DNA of 64,000 nucleotides from contig NZ_PNCO02000001.1 in assembly GCF_005886105.2 (NCBI RefSeq), positions 2,539,001-2,603,000 on the forward strand, read 5' to 3'. This document shows positions 19,301 through 26,873 of the stretch, in pieces; position 1 is the stretch's first letter; the number at the start of each line of letters is the position of its first letter. The translations under genes and the position numbers were made by a program. The stretch is from Pseudoalteromonas galatheae. Lineage in GTDB: Bacteria > Pseudomonadota > Gammaproteobacteria > Enterobacterales > Alteromonadaceae. Below the pieces are notes generated by a model that worked only from the letters and a program-made list of their open reading frames with translations, ran no database searches and had not been told where the DNA came from.

Positions 19301-19461
19301 ACCGCGGCCTTGCGACCGTCATCGTCGGTGGTATGGCTATCAGTGCACTATTTACTTTAGTGTTGATGCCAAGTTTATTGCAACTTGGGCGGCAAACTCC
19401 GCCATCCGAAACAAACAAATCAACGGCCAAAGCCCCGCTCAGCCTAGTTGCCAATCAGTGA
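16351..19461 (+). CDS. RND-family multidrug efflux pump (inner-membrane subunit)
   Basis: A 1036-residue RND transporter of the AcrB/HAE1 type with 12 membrane helices: TM1 near 11-30, the TM2-6 block near 340-470, and the corresponding second-half block near 870-1015. In TM4 the proton-relay motif reads GLVLDAAIIVQEN with D406 only; AcrB has two adjacent Asp. A single Asp in the form DAAI is also seen in some other RND pumps. It exports drugs or other toxic compounds with proton-motive force. The adaptor gene overlaps its stop codon. No outer-membrane channel gene is adjacent, so a TolC-like partner must be elsewhere. Confidence 0.92.
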   Translation: MNVTRSSLKNPASVIVILVLIILFGLLSIFKLPIQLTPDIEQPQITIFSGWRQAAPEEIESVIIEPLENAVKNTPGALEVNTNINRGNGSITLTFAVGANMQQAMLDVLTSLNQAPPLPLDALDPVVFAGGNNGEAAATLLVTPKDYQSNSLDFDMAQFQKQIDEFIEPRLARIPGVARVDLASERPKELRITFDPHKAAALGISLDQISNVLASSRDTSGGLANVGRRQYTVRFTGQYDLSSMAQMRVGYSGDRPIYLGDIASVERTFSDRLGMSGRNGKPAYYIRISRANEANTVALLDEINLAIDELNQGPLAENGLSIELSFDASVHIRNALSLVKSNLGLGVLLSCLILWLFFRGLKATLVIAATIPVSLMVAFLALNIFDRSLNVISLAGLAFAVGLVLDAAIIVQENISRLRAEGFDNKKAALKGAAQVTGALFASTTTSVAIFLPILFMAGIEGQLFSDLALTLSIAVIASMLCAITLIPLANHLWPDSELKPDPYHKYWQKLTNFIMKLTNNRVKQLTWIAVLLGGSVVTTMTMLPKTDFMPRAPTDGFFFSLVTPPGGNVQFMEEELLLRVKKRLMPYYQGEKEPGIKDFNFYAFGSNAGGFIYSADPQRVEELMKVAKEEIFVDLPDTQVFFFRGSMIQVANGGDGRDINIDLTGPNMDDLISGAQVALQAVQTALPEATARPQPRLDMAEPELRLTPNDRRITQAGLTRRDVSQAVQAYTGGLFVNEYFDGNERMNVILRGIPWQSPEELKALPIVTPQSGIQTLGELANIERTVGPTQLRRVNGRRTVSIVVTPPADMSLQQVQTILSEQVMPKVRASLPASAGAILAGNAQKMNSAMEEMALNFVLALFILFLLMTALFKSAKDSALVLLVMPLAIAGGVLALYILNLFTFQSLDLLTMIGFIILLGLVVNNAILLVDQTRVAMASGMSREASVRQAVLLRARPVYLSTLTSLFGMLPLMLMPGVGSEIYRGLATVIVGGMAISALFTLVLMPSLLQLGRQTPPSETNKSTAKAPLSLVANQ

Positions 19462-20549
19462 GTAGTGAGAACAGAATGAAAAACCCGATAAAACAGACAC
19501 TTCAGGCCCTAGCACTGTGTGCTGGGATCGTTGCGCCACAAGCCTTCGCCGTCGTGCCAGTCACCGTCGCTGAAGTGACAAAAGCCCCCCTCACGAGCGA
19601 AATTGAAGTTAGTGGCACACTGTATGGAAAAGACGACGTGACGCTGACTGCAGGGGTTAGTGGCCGTTTGTTGTACGTAGCAGAACCCGGTACCAGCGTC
19701 GCAAAAGACGAAATCTTAGTACGTATGGACACACTCCCACTGGAACTCGATAAAGCCCGCCAAGCCGAATTATTAAATCGAGCCAAGATCAATTTACGCT
19801 TATATCAACAAGAATTGACTCGATTAAAGAAGCTCGCAAAAACCAGCAGTGCGGCAGAAAGCCAAGTCGATGAAATGCAAAATAAACATGACCTAGCGCT
19901 GTCGGATATCGCCTTAGCAGAAGTCGAACTTAAGGTTATTGACGATAAGTTGTCTCGCGCAACGGTCCGTGCTCCATTTGATGGCGTTATCAGTGAACGT
20001 TTTAAGCGCGCGGGTCGAGAAATAAACCGCGCCGATGAACTGCTCACCATATTAGATATCCATCATCTTGAGGTTCGCTTATATGTGCCCGTTAAGTACT
20101 TGAAGTTTTTGCAAAAAGGCATAGCGCTGCCAATCCGTTCTGGTGATTTATCGCAGCCAGATAATACGTCAGCAAAAGTCACAGCGGTGATCCCTTCAAC
20201 CGATCCGCGCTCACAAACCGTTGAAGTGCGTGCAACACTTGCAGCAGATCAAACCCATACGTGGGCAATTGGTCAATTAGTTGATGTCGCAGTGCCGCTC
20301 ACCAGCAAACAAGCCGTATTGCTGGTTGACCGGGACGCCTTAATATTACGTAAGCAAGGCACCCATATCGTCAAAATAGACGAGCAAAATAAAGCCGAAC
20401 AAATTCCTGTCACCGTCGGTAATGGCAAAGGCCAATGGGTTGAAATTACTCCCCGCACCAGCGATATCTTACATGCCGGTGATAGAGTCGCGGTTCGCGG
20501 CGCAGAGCGTCTACAAACAGGACAAGACGTTGAGGTGACAAACCCTTAA
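19458..20549 (+). CDS. RND pump periplasmic adaptor (membrane fusion protein)
   Basis: A 363-residue adaptor of the HlyD/AcrA family. It has a signal sequence, a barrel-sandwich start (VSGTLYGKDDVTLTAGVSG), an alpha-hairpin of coiled-coil character (about 85-150), the lipoyl-type return LSRATVRAPFDGVISE, and a C-terminal membrane-proximal domain. The start is a GTG at 19458 overlapping the pump stop (GTGA). An ATG six codons later gives a cleaner signal peptide and may be the real start. Pump-before-adaptor is the reverse of the acrAB order but occurs in other RND operons. Confidence 0.9.
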   Translation: MSSENRMKNPIKQTLQALALCAGIVAPQAFAVVPVTVAEVTKAPLTSEIEVSGTLYGKDDVTLTAGVSGRLLYVAEPGTSVAKDEILVRMDTLPLELDKARQAELLNRAKINLRLYQQELTRLKKLAKTSSAAESQVDEMQNKHDLALSDIALAEVELKVIDDKLSRATVRAPFDGVISERFKRAGREINRADELLTILDIHHLEVRLYVPVKYLKFLQKGIALPIRSGDLSQPDNTSAKVTAVIPSTDPRSQTVEVRATLAADQTHTWAIGQLVDVAVPLTSKQAVLLVDRDALILRKQGTHIVKIDEQNKAEQIPVTVGNGKGQWVEITPRTSDILHAGDRVAVRGAERLQTGQDVEVTNP

Positions 20550-20569
20550 TAGCACCAGTTACTAGCCCA

Positions 20570-20606
20570 ATGAGCTCACTCATGGACGAGCGGCTCATTT
20601 TTCTTT
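20570..20606 (+). terminator. Terminator after the efflux operon
   Basis: ATGAGC (20570-20575) pairs with GCTCAT (20593-20598), with a smaller inner CTC/GAG stem, and a T-rich run follows directly. This ends the pump-adaptor transcript before the Nif3-like gene. Confidence 0.6.
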
Positions 20607-20685
20607 TCTACCCCCACGATATTCTCCCTTTTTGATCTATCGTAAAACCAGTTAAACTAGCGCTATCTAAGAGTTAGGGGGTGTT

Positions 20686-21441
20686 ATGAAACGAACCAAA
20701 TTAGTGAATCAATTAACGGAATTACTAAAGCCATTTCAAATTAACGATTACTGTCCAAATGGTCTGCAAGTAGAAGGAACTGACGAAATCCAAAAAATCG
20801 TCACGGGTGTTACCGCAAGCCAAGCTTTAATTGATGCCGCTATTGAACGCGGTGCAGATGCCATTTTGGTTCACCACGGCTATTTTTGGAAAGGGGAAGA
20901 TCAATGTGTCACTGGCATGAAAAAGCGCCGCCTACAAGCCCTGCTTGCCAATGACATCAATTTAATCGCATACCACCTCCCACTAGATGTTCATCCTGAA
21001 TTCGGGAATAATGCACAGCTCGGTAAGTTACTTGGGCTTGAATTTGAAAGACCGCTTGAACCTTGGAATAAAAATAGCGTAGCGGTAAAAGGCAAATTAA
21101 CGACGCCAATGACAGCTGTTGATTTTGCCGCTTTAGTTGAAGAGAAACTCGGTAGAAAGCCGCTCTTAAATGTTGCAGGCGATCATCCAATTAGCACTAT
21201 TGCTTGGTGTACAGGTGGTGGGCAAAGCTTTATCGATCTCGCAGCAAGCCAAGGCATTGATGCCTACTTAACGGGTGAAGCATCAGAGCAAACCATTCAT
21301 TCATCTAACGAGCAACAGATCCACTTTATTGCGGCGGGACATCATGCCACAGAGCGATACGGCGCGAAGGCACTTGGCGAATATTTGGCTGCACAATATG
21401 GTTTGGATGTTGAATTTATTGATATCGACAACCCAGTTTAA
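20686..21441 (+). CDS. Nif3-like dinuclear metal-centre protein (YbgI family)
   Basis: A 251-residue protein (E. coli YbgI 247). Metal-binding motifs are visible: VHHGYFWK near residues 63-70, AYHLPLDVHPEFGNN near 95-109, and the C-terminal AAGHHATE. These proteins form toroidal hexamers with a di-metal site and have been linked to GTP cyclohydrolase-like or metal-chaperone roles, but no reaction is firmly established. The start ATG at 20686 has GGGGGTG close upstream. It is followed 31 bases later by cmoM and may be cotranscribed. Confidence 0.88.
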   Translation: MKRTKLVNQLTELLKPFQINDYCPNGLQVEGTDEIQKIVTGVTASQALIDAAIERGADAILVHHGYFWKGEDQCVTGMKKRRLQALLANDINLIAYHLPLDVHPEFGNNAQLGKLLGLEFERPLEPWNKNSVAVKGKLTTPMTAVDFAALVEEKLGRKPLLNVAGDHPISTIAWCTGGGQSFIDLAASQGIDAYLTGEASEQTIHSSNEQQIHFIAAGHHATERYGAKALGEYLAAQYGLDVEFIDIDNPV

Positions 21442-21472
21442 TACCACTTTGCTTAACTAAGTGACCTCGCAC

Positions 21473-22276
21473 ATGGCTAGAAAAAAGCAGCAGCAAAAAC
21501 CGGCACCGACAGATAGAAACTTTGCTGAACTAACGCACAAGTTTAAAAACAATATCTATGGCACCAATAAAGGTAAAATCAGAGAAGCGGTGCTCAAGCG
21601 TGACTTAAGCACACAAGTTAACTGGCTAACGCAATCAAGTGGCAAACGCATATTAGATGTTGGCGGCGGACAAGGGCAATTGGCGCTCTTTCTAGCTTCG
21701 CTTGGCCACCATGTCACTGTGATTGATATTTCAGAAGAGATGCTCGAACTTGCCAAAACGCGCGCGAATGAAGCTGGACTAAATGACCACCTTCATTTTA
21801 TCCACGCGCCTCTGCAAGCGCTCGATACGCTGAACTTAGGACAATTCGACTTAGTATTGTGCCATGCGGTGCTTGAATGGTTGGTTGAGCAACAAAGTGC
21901 ACTTATGCTGCTAAAGGCGCAGCTAAGCAAAACTGGCTTGCTTTCGCTAATGTATTTCAACCATGAGGCGCATCTGATGGCCAATATGGTGTACGGTAAC
22001 TTCGACTATGTGCAAAAAGATCTTAAGGTAAAACAAAAAGTAGGTCTCAGCCCCAATAAGCCAATTAGCCAAACTGATATGGCAACTTGGCTTGATGAGG
22101 CAAAGCTCAACGTTATTCAAAAAACCGGTGTTCGCTGTTTTCATGACTACTTAAGGGAGTTAAATAAGGCGGATGAAGGTTTTGATGCTTTGCTCGCTTT
22201 AGAGCTTAAATACAATCGTCAAGAGCCTTATGCGTCTCTAGGTCGCTATACCCACTTGATGTTAAAAAAAGCGTAA
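21473..22276 (+). CDS. cmoM: CmoM, tRNA 5-carboxymethoxyuridine methyltransferase (SmtA)
   Basis: A 267-residue class I SAM methyltransferase. Motif I is ILDVGGGQGQLA, the post-I acidic end is VIDIS, and motif IV is DLVLCHAVLEWL. Blocks NIYGTNKGKIREA, GNFDYVQ, TGVRCFHDYLRE and RQEPYASLGRY match E. coli CmoM closely. CmoM methylates cmo5U34 to mcmo5U in tRNAs reading Ala, Ser, Pro and Thr codons. I chose the ATG at 21473 over a GTG 12 bases earlier because E. coli CmoM also begins just before the DRNF block; neither start has a clear ribosome-binding site. It converges on map with a shared terminator. Confidence 0.9.
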   Translation: MARKKQQQKPAPTDRNFAELTHKFKNNIYGTNKGKIREAVLKRDLSTQVNWLTQSSGKRILDVGGGQGQLALFLASLGHHVTVIDISEEMLELAKTRANEAGLNDHLHFIHAPLQALDTLNLGQFDLVLCHAVLEWLVEQQSALMLLKAQLSKTGLLSLMYFNHEAHLMANMVYGNFDYVQKDLKVKQKVGLSPNKPISQTDMATWLDEAKLNVIQKTGVRCFHDYLRELNKADEGFDALLALELKYNRQEPYASLGRYTHLMLKKA

Positions 22277-22296
22277 GTACAGCACTGCTTACGCTT
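22269..22296. terminator. Convergent terminator overlapping both stop codons (cmoM/map)
   Basis: AAGCGTAAG (22269-22277) pairs perfectly with CTTACGCTT (22288-22296) across a 10-base loop. It contains the cmoM TAA and the map stop. The A-run at 22264-22270 gives a good U-tract for the - strand map transcript; the + strand tail is weaker. Confidence 0.7.
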
Positions 22297-23059
22297 CTTC
22301 CGCTCTTAGGGTTAACACTTCAACACCGTCGTCTGTGACCAGCACCGTATGCTCCCACTGCGCCGATAGCTTTTTATCTCGAGTTACCACAGTCCAGCCA
22401 TCTTTTTTGGTTTTAATTTTTGCGCTTCCCTGATTGATCATCGGCTCAATGGTAAAGGTCATCCCCGGCTTTAGCGTCATCCCGGTATTTGCTTTGCCAT
22501 AGTGCAATACATTTGGCGCTTCATGCATTTCTCTACCGATCCCATGACCACAATACTCGCGTACCACAGTGTAACCGGCTTTCTCAGCCACTTGCTGTAC
22601 AGCCGCACCGATGTCCCCAAGCTTTGCTCCTGGTTTGACCATTTTTATTCCAGCCCACATCGCTTGGTAAGTCGTTGCCACTAATTTTTTGGCCGGGAGT
22701 AATGCTTCAGGCATTACGTACATTTTGCTGGAGTCGCTGATAAAGCCATTTTTCTCGAGTGTAATATCGATGTTTACAATATCTGAAGACTTTAAGATTT
22801 GCGATTTACTCGGCACACCATGACACACAACCTCATTTACAGAGCTATTGAGGACGAACTGATAACCATACTGACCAAGGCTGGCTGGACGCGCTTTAAG
22901 CTCATCAACAATAAAGTTGTGCACTTTGTCATTAATCTCTAGCGTAGAAATTCCGGGTTCAATCCAACTATCAATGTAGCCAAACACCTGCGTAAGCAAT
23001 CGCCCACTTTCGCGCATCAATTGGATCTCATCAGCGGTTTTGAAGGTAACCTCTTGCAT
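22289..23059 (-). CDS. map: Type I methionine aminopeptidase
   Basis: A 256-residue pita-bread fold protease that removes initiator Met from nascent proteins. All five metal ligands are in place: the two Asp in NIDITLEKNGFISDSS, His in CGHGIGREMHE, Glu in TIEPMI and Glu in AQWEHTV. The sequence is divergent from the canonical rpsB-linked MetAP (for example SLGQYGYQFVLNSSVNEVVCHG), so it may be a second copy. It lies one base after the stop codon of a ParD-like gene and its ribosome-binding site AAGGAAA lies inside that gene, so the two are translationally linked. Confidence 0.88.
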   Translation of the reverse strand: MQEVTFKTADEIQLMRESGRLLTQVFGYIDSWIEPGISTLEINDKVHNFIVDELKARPASLGQYGYQFVLNSSVNEVVCHGVPSKSQILKSSDIVNIDITLEKNGFISDSSKMYVMPEALLPAKKLVATTYQAMWAGIKMVKPGAKLGDIGAAVQQVAEKAGYTVVREYCGHGIGREMHEAPNVLHYGKANTGMTLKPGMTFTIEPMINQGSAKIKTKKDGWTVVTRDKKLSAQWEHTVLVTDDGVEVLTLRAEEA

Positions 23060-23060
23060 C

Positions 23061-23261
23061 TCAATTTCCTTTTGGCTGTTGTAACTTTACTCGTGACATC
23101 TCTGCCGCAATGATCTCTGTAAACGTAAGCGTTGGATTACGCTCGGCAAGTCGCCCAATTTTAATCCAGAACTCAGCCTGTGAATTGATTGAACGCGACA
23201 TCACAGTGCTCGCTTCACGGATCTCATCGTGTAGTTCATCTGAAATTTTTACGATACCCAC
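23061..23261 (-). CDS. ParD-like protein cotranscribed with map
   Basis: A 66-residue protein with a short beta-strand start (MGIVKISDELHDEI) and helical remainder, the form of a ribbon-helix-helix DNA-binding protein. It fits the ParD-like antitoxin family. No ParE or RelE-type toxin is adjacent; the partner is methionine aminopeptidase. The start is a GTG at 23261 with no ribosome-binding site: upstream sequence is purely AT and contains an inverted repeat, so translation may be leaderless. Such proteins usually repress their own operon. Confidence 0.75.
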   Translation of the reverse strand: MGIVKISDELHDEIREASTVMSRSINSQAEFWIKIGRLAERNPTLTFTEIIAAEMSRVKLQQPKGN

Positions 23262-23300
23262 TTATATAAACCATATACATATCATATATACTTTATATAA
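23262..23300. promoter_or_regulatory. AT-rich inverted repeat upstream of the ParD-like/map operon
   Basis: TTATATAAA (23262-23270), directly next to the GTG start, is repeated inverted as TTTATATAA (23292-23300) with 21 bases between. The spacer has further ATATA/CATAT repeats. A ribbon-helix-helix protein encoded by the first gene would be expected to bind such a site; the -10 element probably lies inside it. Confidence 0.55.
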
Positions 23301-23371
23301 TAACGAAGTTGCGGAACAATGCAAAATCTAATGCCAATTCGCTTATTATTTTGAAGCAAAAAATTTGAGGC

Positions 23372-23397
23372 AAAAAAATACACCGCTTCGGCGGTGC
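23372..23397 (-). terminator. Terminator of the siderophore receptor gene
   Basis: CACCGC (23381-23386) and GCGGTG (23391-23396) close a 4-base loop. On the - strand the hairpin is followed by a run of seven T. It lies 30 bases after the receptor stop codon. Confidence 0.8.
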
Positions 23398-23426
23398 ATT
23401 CCGTATTTCAAGCTTAGGTTGACTCA

Positions 23427-25700
23427 CTAAAAGCTATAGCGCATCCCTAATTGCCAATTGAACGGTTCGCCGTGCATTACGTAGCCGTCCCAAGATGAAA
23501 TACTGTTGTAGTAACTTTCATCCAGTAGATTGTTGAAGTTAAGCGACACACTAAGCTGTTCACTCACTTCATATCTTGCCATTAAATTAAGTAACGCACC
23601 GGAAGATTGTGTGATCTTATACGCCTCACTACCGCCGCCCGGCAATGGCCTTTGTGGTATTGCATAAAAGCTACCTTGCCAATTAATTCCAAGCCCCGCA
23701 GTAAAGCCGTCAACAAACTCGCTAAAGTCATAGGTGGTATACAGGTTGATCAGCTCTTTGGGCTGATCCGTTAACAGCTCTTTGCCATCTTTTGATTCAG
23801 TTTTGTGGTTTGATAGCCCTAAGCTGATATTCCACTGCTCATTGATAGAGCCTGTAAATTCAACTTCAAAGCCTTCTGTCGTATCGCCTTCACCGCGCTG
23901 AATATATGGTCTATTGCCCTGCGGAGTTAGATAGCTGTCTGGGTAATTTGGATCGGCAATTGCAAGTCCATTTTCAACATTGCGATACACCGCCGCCGTA
24001 AAGTTCAAGGTGTCATCAAGTAGCTCACCTTTTACCCCTAGCTCGTAGCTTTCGCCTGTGCTTGGGTCAAGCATTTTATCATTGATATCAAAATAGGCCT
24101 GTGGCTGGAATGCTTCTGTGTAGCTTGCGTAAACACTATATTGTTCATTAATATCAACCACGAGCCCGGCATAAGGCGTAACTTCTGTATCCACCTTTTC
24201 ATGATAGCGGTTACGAAGAAAATTACCGTTGTTAGGATCATAAAGGTCAATATCGTACTCCCAATTGGTGATCCTAGCACCAACAATAAGCTTAACATCA
24301 TCATGCGGGTTAACACGCACGGCCACAAACCCACCACTGGAGTCTGTTACCGTCAAACTATCACGGCCTAAATCTTTAAATGGATAGCGCGGCACGTCAC
24401 CTGTCCAATCATGAAAATTTAACCCTTCCAATGAAATCGTGGTTTGGTCGGCTTCATTACCAAATGACGTACGCTCTCGCTTGAATTGGTTATAGCTAAA
24501 AATAACATCATGCGTACGACCAAATAGCTCAACTGGGCCTTGGAGTGACAAGTCTATTGTCTTTTGTTCATCTTCAGAGCTACTTATTACAGCACTGTAT
24601 CCGAATCCATTATCGCTGCTGCCATCTGGGTTGATAGGCCCATCAGGATAGACGAAAAAGAGCTGCCCACCTTGCATCTCAATAGTATTGTAAGTCGCGA
24701 TGGCATGGAGTTGCCAATCGTTTTCAAACGCGTGATCAAGCCCAACAAAATAGGTGTATTCTTCGATTGGCCAGCTACTCCATTTTGCCGTCATCCCGGT
24801 GTCACCACGGCGTCCCTGATAGCGACTACCATCAGCGTAAAAGTAAGGTTGAGAGTGGCTATTTATCGCCCCTTTCGAAGCGGTATCAGCATATTCTACA
24901 CCGAGTCGTAATAAGGTGTAATCGGTCAGATCTGCCTCAATAGTAGAATATATGGACGTCTTCTCTTGGCTATAACGCTCAATGTAAGAATCTCTTTCAT
25001 AATGTGCAGCAACAAAGCGGCCACGAATACTGCCTTCTTGGTTTAACCCACTCGCCACATCCACCTCTGCTCGGTAATTATCCCAACTACCAGCCGAAAC
25101 CGCCACGCTGCCCTTAAACTCATCGCTTGTTGCACGTTTTCTTACTAAGTTTACGGTGGCGGTTGGGTCACCAACGCCAGTTAATAAACCATTTGCACCA
25201 CGTACAATCTCCACGCGCTCATAAGCAACCGCATCCCCGTTTACATTCGGTCTTCGGCCACCAGGAAACTGTTGCACACCGTCGATTTGGATTAAATTGA
25301 CATCACCGCCACGTACAGAAAAACGTGTCCTATCAAGACTGGCTCCCCGCTTTGCATAAAAGCCAGTTGCATGTTCCAAGATCTCATCAATGTTAACCGT
25401 TTGCCAATCTTGCATCATTTGATTTGTGATAACGGTCACCGCTTGAGGCGTTTCACGCTGTGATAAAATCATTTTTAATGCCGCTTTGTTTGCAGATTCA
25501 GTGTAATTTTTTACACTCGTACCTGTCACATAAATATGTTCTAGTTCCTGAGCCCTACCGTCACCCGCAGCATCAGCTGCTAGCGCATCATCGGCAACTT
25601 CAGCAGCATGTGCATTGCCATGTAATGAAAACAGCACAAAAGTGGCGCAAAGAGAGAGTTTTAAAGAATGGTTTAGTGTACGTGGAGATGAAGATCGCAT
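23427..25700 (-). CDS. TonB-dependent ferric-siderophore receptor
   Basis: A 757-residue outer-membrane receptor with a signal peptide (about 1-32, ending AHA). A TonB box-like EHIYVTGTS follows, then a plug with SQRETPQAVTVIT, RFSVRGGDVNLIQIDGVQ and VEIVRGANGLLTGVGDPTATVNLVRKR, the pattern of the FhuE/FpvA-type siderophore receptors. The barrel ends MRYSF. It should import a ferric siderophore. A Fur box overlaps its promoter region, consistent with iron repression. No siderophore biosynthesis, reductase or ABC transporter gene is nearby, so it probably takes up xenosiderophores or depends on distant genes. Confidence 0.92.
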   Translation of the reverse strand: MRSSSPRTLNHSLKLSLCATFVLFSLHGNAHAAEVADDALAADAAGDGRAQELEHIYVTGTSVKNYTESANKAALKMILSQRETPQAVTVITNQMMQDWQTVNIDEILEHATGFYAKRGASLDRTRFSVRGGDVNLIQIDGVQQFPGGRRPNVNGDAVAYERVEIVRGANGLLTGVGDPTATVNLVRKRATSDEFKGSVAVSAGSWDNYRAEVDVASGLNQEGSIRGRFVAAHYERDSYIERYSQEKTSIYSTIEADLTDYTLLRLGVEYADTASKGAINSHSQPYFYADGSRYQGRRGDTGMTAKWSSWPIEEYTYFVGLDHAFENDWQLHAIATYNTIEMQGGQLFFVYPDGPINPDGSSDNGFGYSAVISSSEDEQKTIDLSLQGPVELFGRTHDVIFSYNQFKRERTSFGNEADQTTISLEGLNFHDWTGDVPRYPFKDLGRDSLTVTDSSGGFVAVRVNPHDDVKLIVGARITNWEYDIDLYDPNNGNFLRNRYHEKVDTEVTPYAGLVVDINEQYSVYASYTEAFQPQAYFDINDKMLDPSTGESYELGVKGELLDDTLNFTAAVYRNVENGLAIADPNYPDSYLTPQGNRPYIQRGEGDTTEGFEVEFTGSINEQWNISLGLSNHKTESKDGKELLTDQPKELINLYTTYDFSEFVDGFTAGLGINWQGSFYAIPQRPLPGGGSEAYKITQSSGALLNLMARYEVSEQLSVSLNFNNLLDESYYNSISSWDGYVMHGEPFNWQLGMRYSF

Positions 25701-25733
25701 CGTTTTTCCCTAAATTAACTTCATTACGAAAAC

Positions 25734-25752
25734 GATAGTGATTATCATTTAT
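25734..25752. promoter_or_regulatory. Fur box upstream of the siderophore receptor
   Basis: The 19-mer beginning GATAGTGATTATCATT matches the classical Fur consensus at about 14 of 19 positions by direct comparison. It lies 34 bp upstream of the receptor start codon. AGGGAA is the ribosome-binding site. Iron-replete repression by Fur is expected. Confidence 0.75.
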
Positions 25753-25883
25753 ATTAATGTTTGTTTCAAGTCCCTATTTTAGTTATGTGGAGTTATTTTA
25801 AGCACAATAAAAATGTGGCAGCGACCAACCTCTGTTAAACTTTACCGCCTCCCTTTTGTTTTTTACTCTCTGCTATTGACTCA

Positions 25884-25908
25884 AAAAAGTAGGGAATCCC
25901 CTACTTTT
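25884..25908 (-). terminator. Terminator overlapping the rhodanese stop codon
   Basis: A perfect 11-bp stem (25884-25894 with 25898-25908, core GTAGGG/CCCTAC) has a 3-base loop and a T-run on the - strand. The last two Lys codons and the TAG stop of the rhodanese gene lie inside the stem. Confidence 0.8.
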
Positions 25909-26275
25909 TCACCACAGGTAGAGACTCTGCCAACCACTTATTCATATCACCTTCTAGGTGTTTTAAGGTGTAGCCTTTTGGCGCTAGTGCCTCAATAAAG
26001 ATGCCAGCCCTACTTCCAGATCGGCAATACACAACGAGTGGTGTATTTGTCAGTTTAGCTAGCTCTTCCTGATGTGTCTCAATCTCATTAAAAGGAATGT
26101 TTATTGCCCCTTTGATATGTCCTGCGGCAAATTCTTCAGGGCTTCGTACGTCCACTATGGTGTAAGCGTCTGCAGACATTTGGTTTATCATCAGCGCTTG
26201 CTGTGTGATCGTTTCCGATTGTGCATAGCAAACACTGCTAACAAACCACATAAAGCCAATAATCAATTTACTCAT
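25901..26275 (-). CDS. Periplasmic rhodanese-domain protein
   Basis: A 124-residue single-domain rhodanese with a signal peptide (about 1-18, ending CYA). Motifs are DVRSPEEFAAGHIKGAINIP and the active-site loop CRSGSR with Cys84. It is probably exported and handles persulfide sulfur or redox signals in the periplasm; the acceptor is unknown. It overlaps the preceding gene by four bases (ATGA), so the two are translationally coupled and probably act in the same compartment. Confidence 0.85.
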   Translation of the reverse strand: MSKLIIGFMWFVSSVCYAQSETITQQALMINQMSADAYTIVDVRSPEEFAAGHIKGAINIPFNEIETHQEELAKLTNTPLVVYCRSGSRAGIFIEALAPKGYTLKHLEGDMNKWLAESLPVVKK

Positions 26276-26760
26276 TTTTTAGTCTCCTTTTTGTATAATC
26301 CATCAAATACCATTTGCCACTTGTCGGTGCCTTGCTTACTCTGCCAAACCTGACGTACGGTACCATCTGGATTCGCAGTCCATGTTATCTTATCCGTCAC
26401 CTTAATACCTGCTGCATTTATTCTATCCCCTTGTAATACCATTTTCCCTTCATGAAACTCACCATCTAACTGTAACAATAACCCACTATTATCCACCCAA
26501 GTTTGATGCCAACGATGAGTGGATACATCATAAATATTTATACTCTCACCACGATACCCAAGCTCTGTGGTATAATTCTCTTTAATGACACAACCATCGT
26601 ACTCTCGGGTAATGCGATTACGTCCAGACTCAATGCCTCCTACGCTCGTTACCGACCAATCTCCAAGCCAAAAGTCAAACTGCCTAAATCCTTGATCTTC
26701 ACATTTAGCTAAGCTACTGCAGCTAAAAAACAAAATACTACTAACCAGCCATATCTTCAT
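26272..26760 (-). CDS. Secreted lipocalin/DUF1579-like protein
   Basis: A 162-residue protein with a signal peptide (about 1-18, SLA cleavage). The mature part begins with FRQFDFWLGDWSV, GRNRITREYDGCVIKENY and continues as a likely beta-barrel with several Trp. The FDFWxGxW start is typical of small secreted calycin-like proteins annotated DUF1579 or with no name; function unknown. Two cysteines (C20 and C57) could pair in the periplasm. Its last four bases overlap the start of the rhodanese gene. Confidence 0.65.
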   Translation of the reverse strand: MKIWLVSSILFFSCSSLAKCEDQGFRQFDFWLGDWSVTSVGGIESGRNRITREYDGCVIKENYTTELGYRGESINIYDVSTHRWHQTWVDNSGLLLQLDGEFHEGKMVLQGDRINAAGIKVTDKITWTANPDGTVRQVWQSKQGTDKWQMVFDGLYKKETKK

Positions 26761-26873
26761 TTCACTAACTCCTTATACCTGACTTTGTTAGCTTAGCGGG
26801 GATTAACCAAACAGCTAAAGAAATCGGGAAATACTCCGATACAGTTAGCAATAGAGATAACAAGGATAACGTT

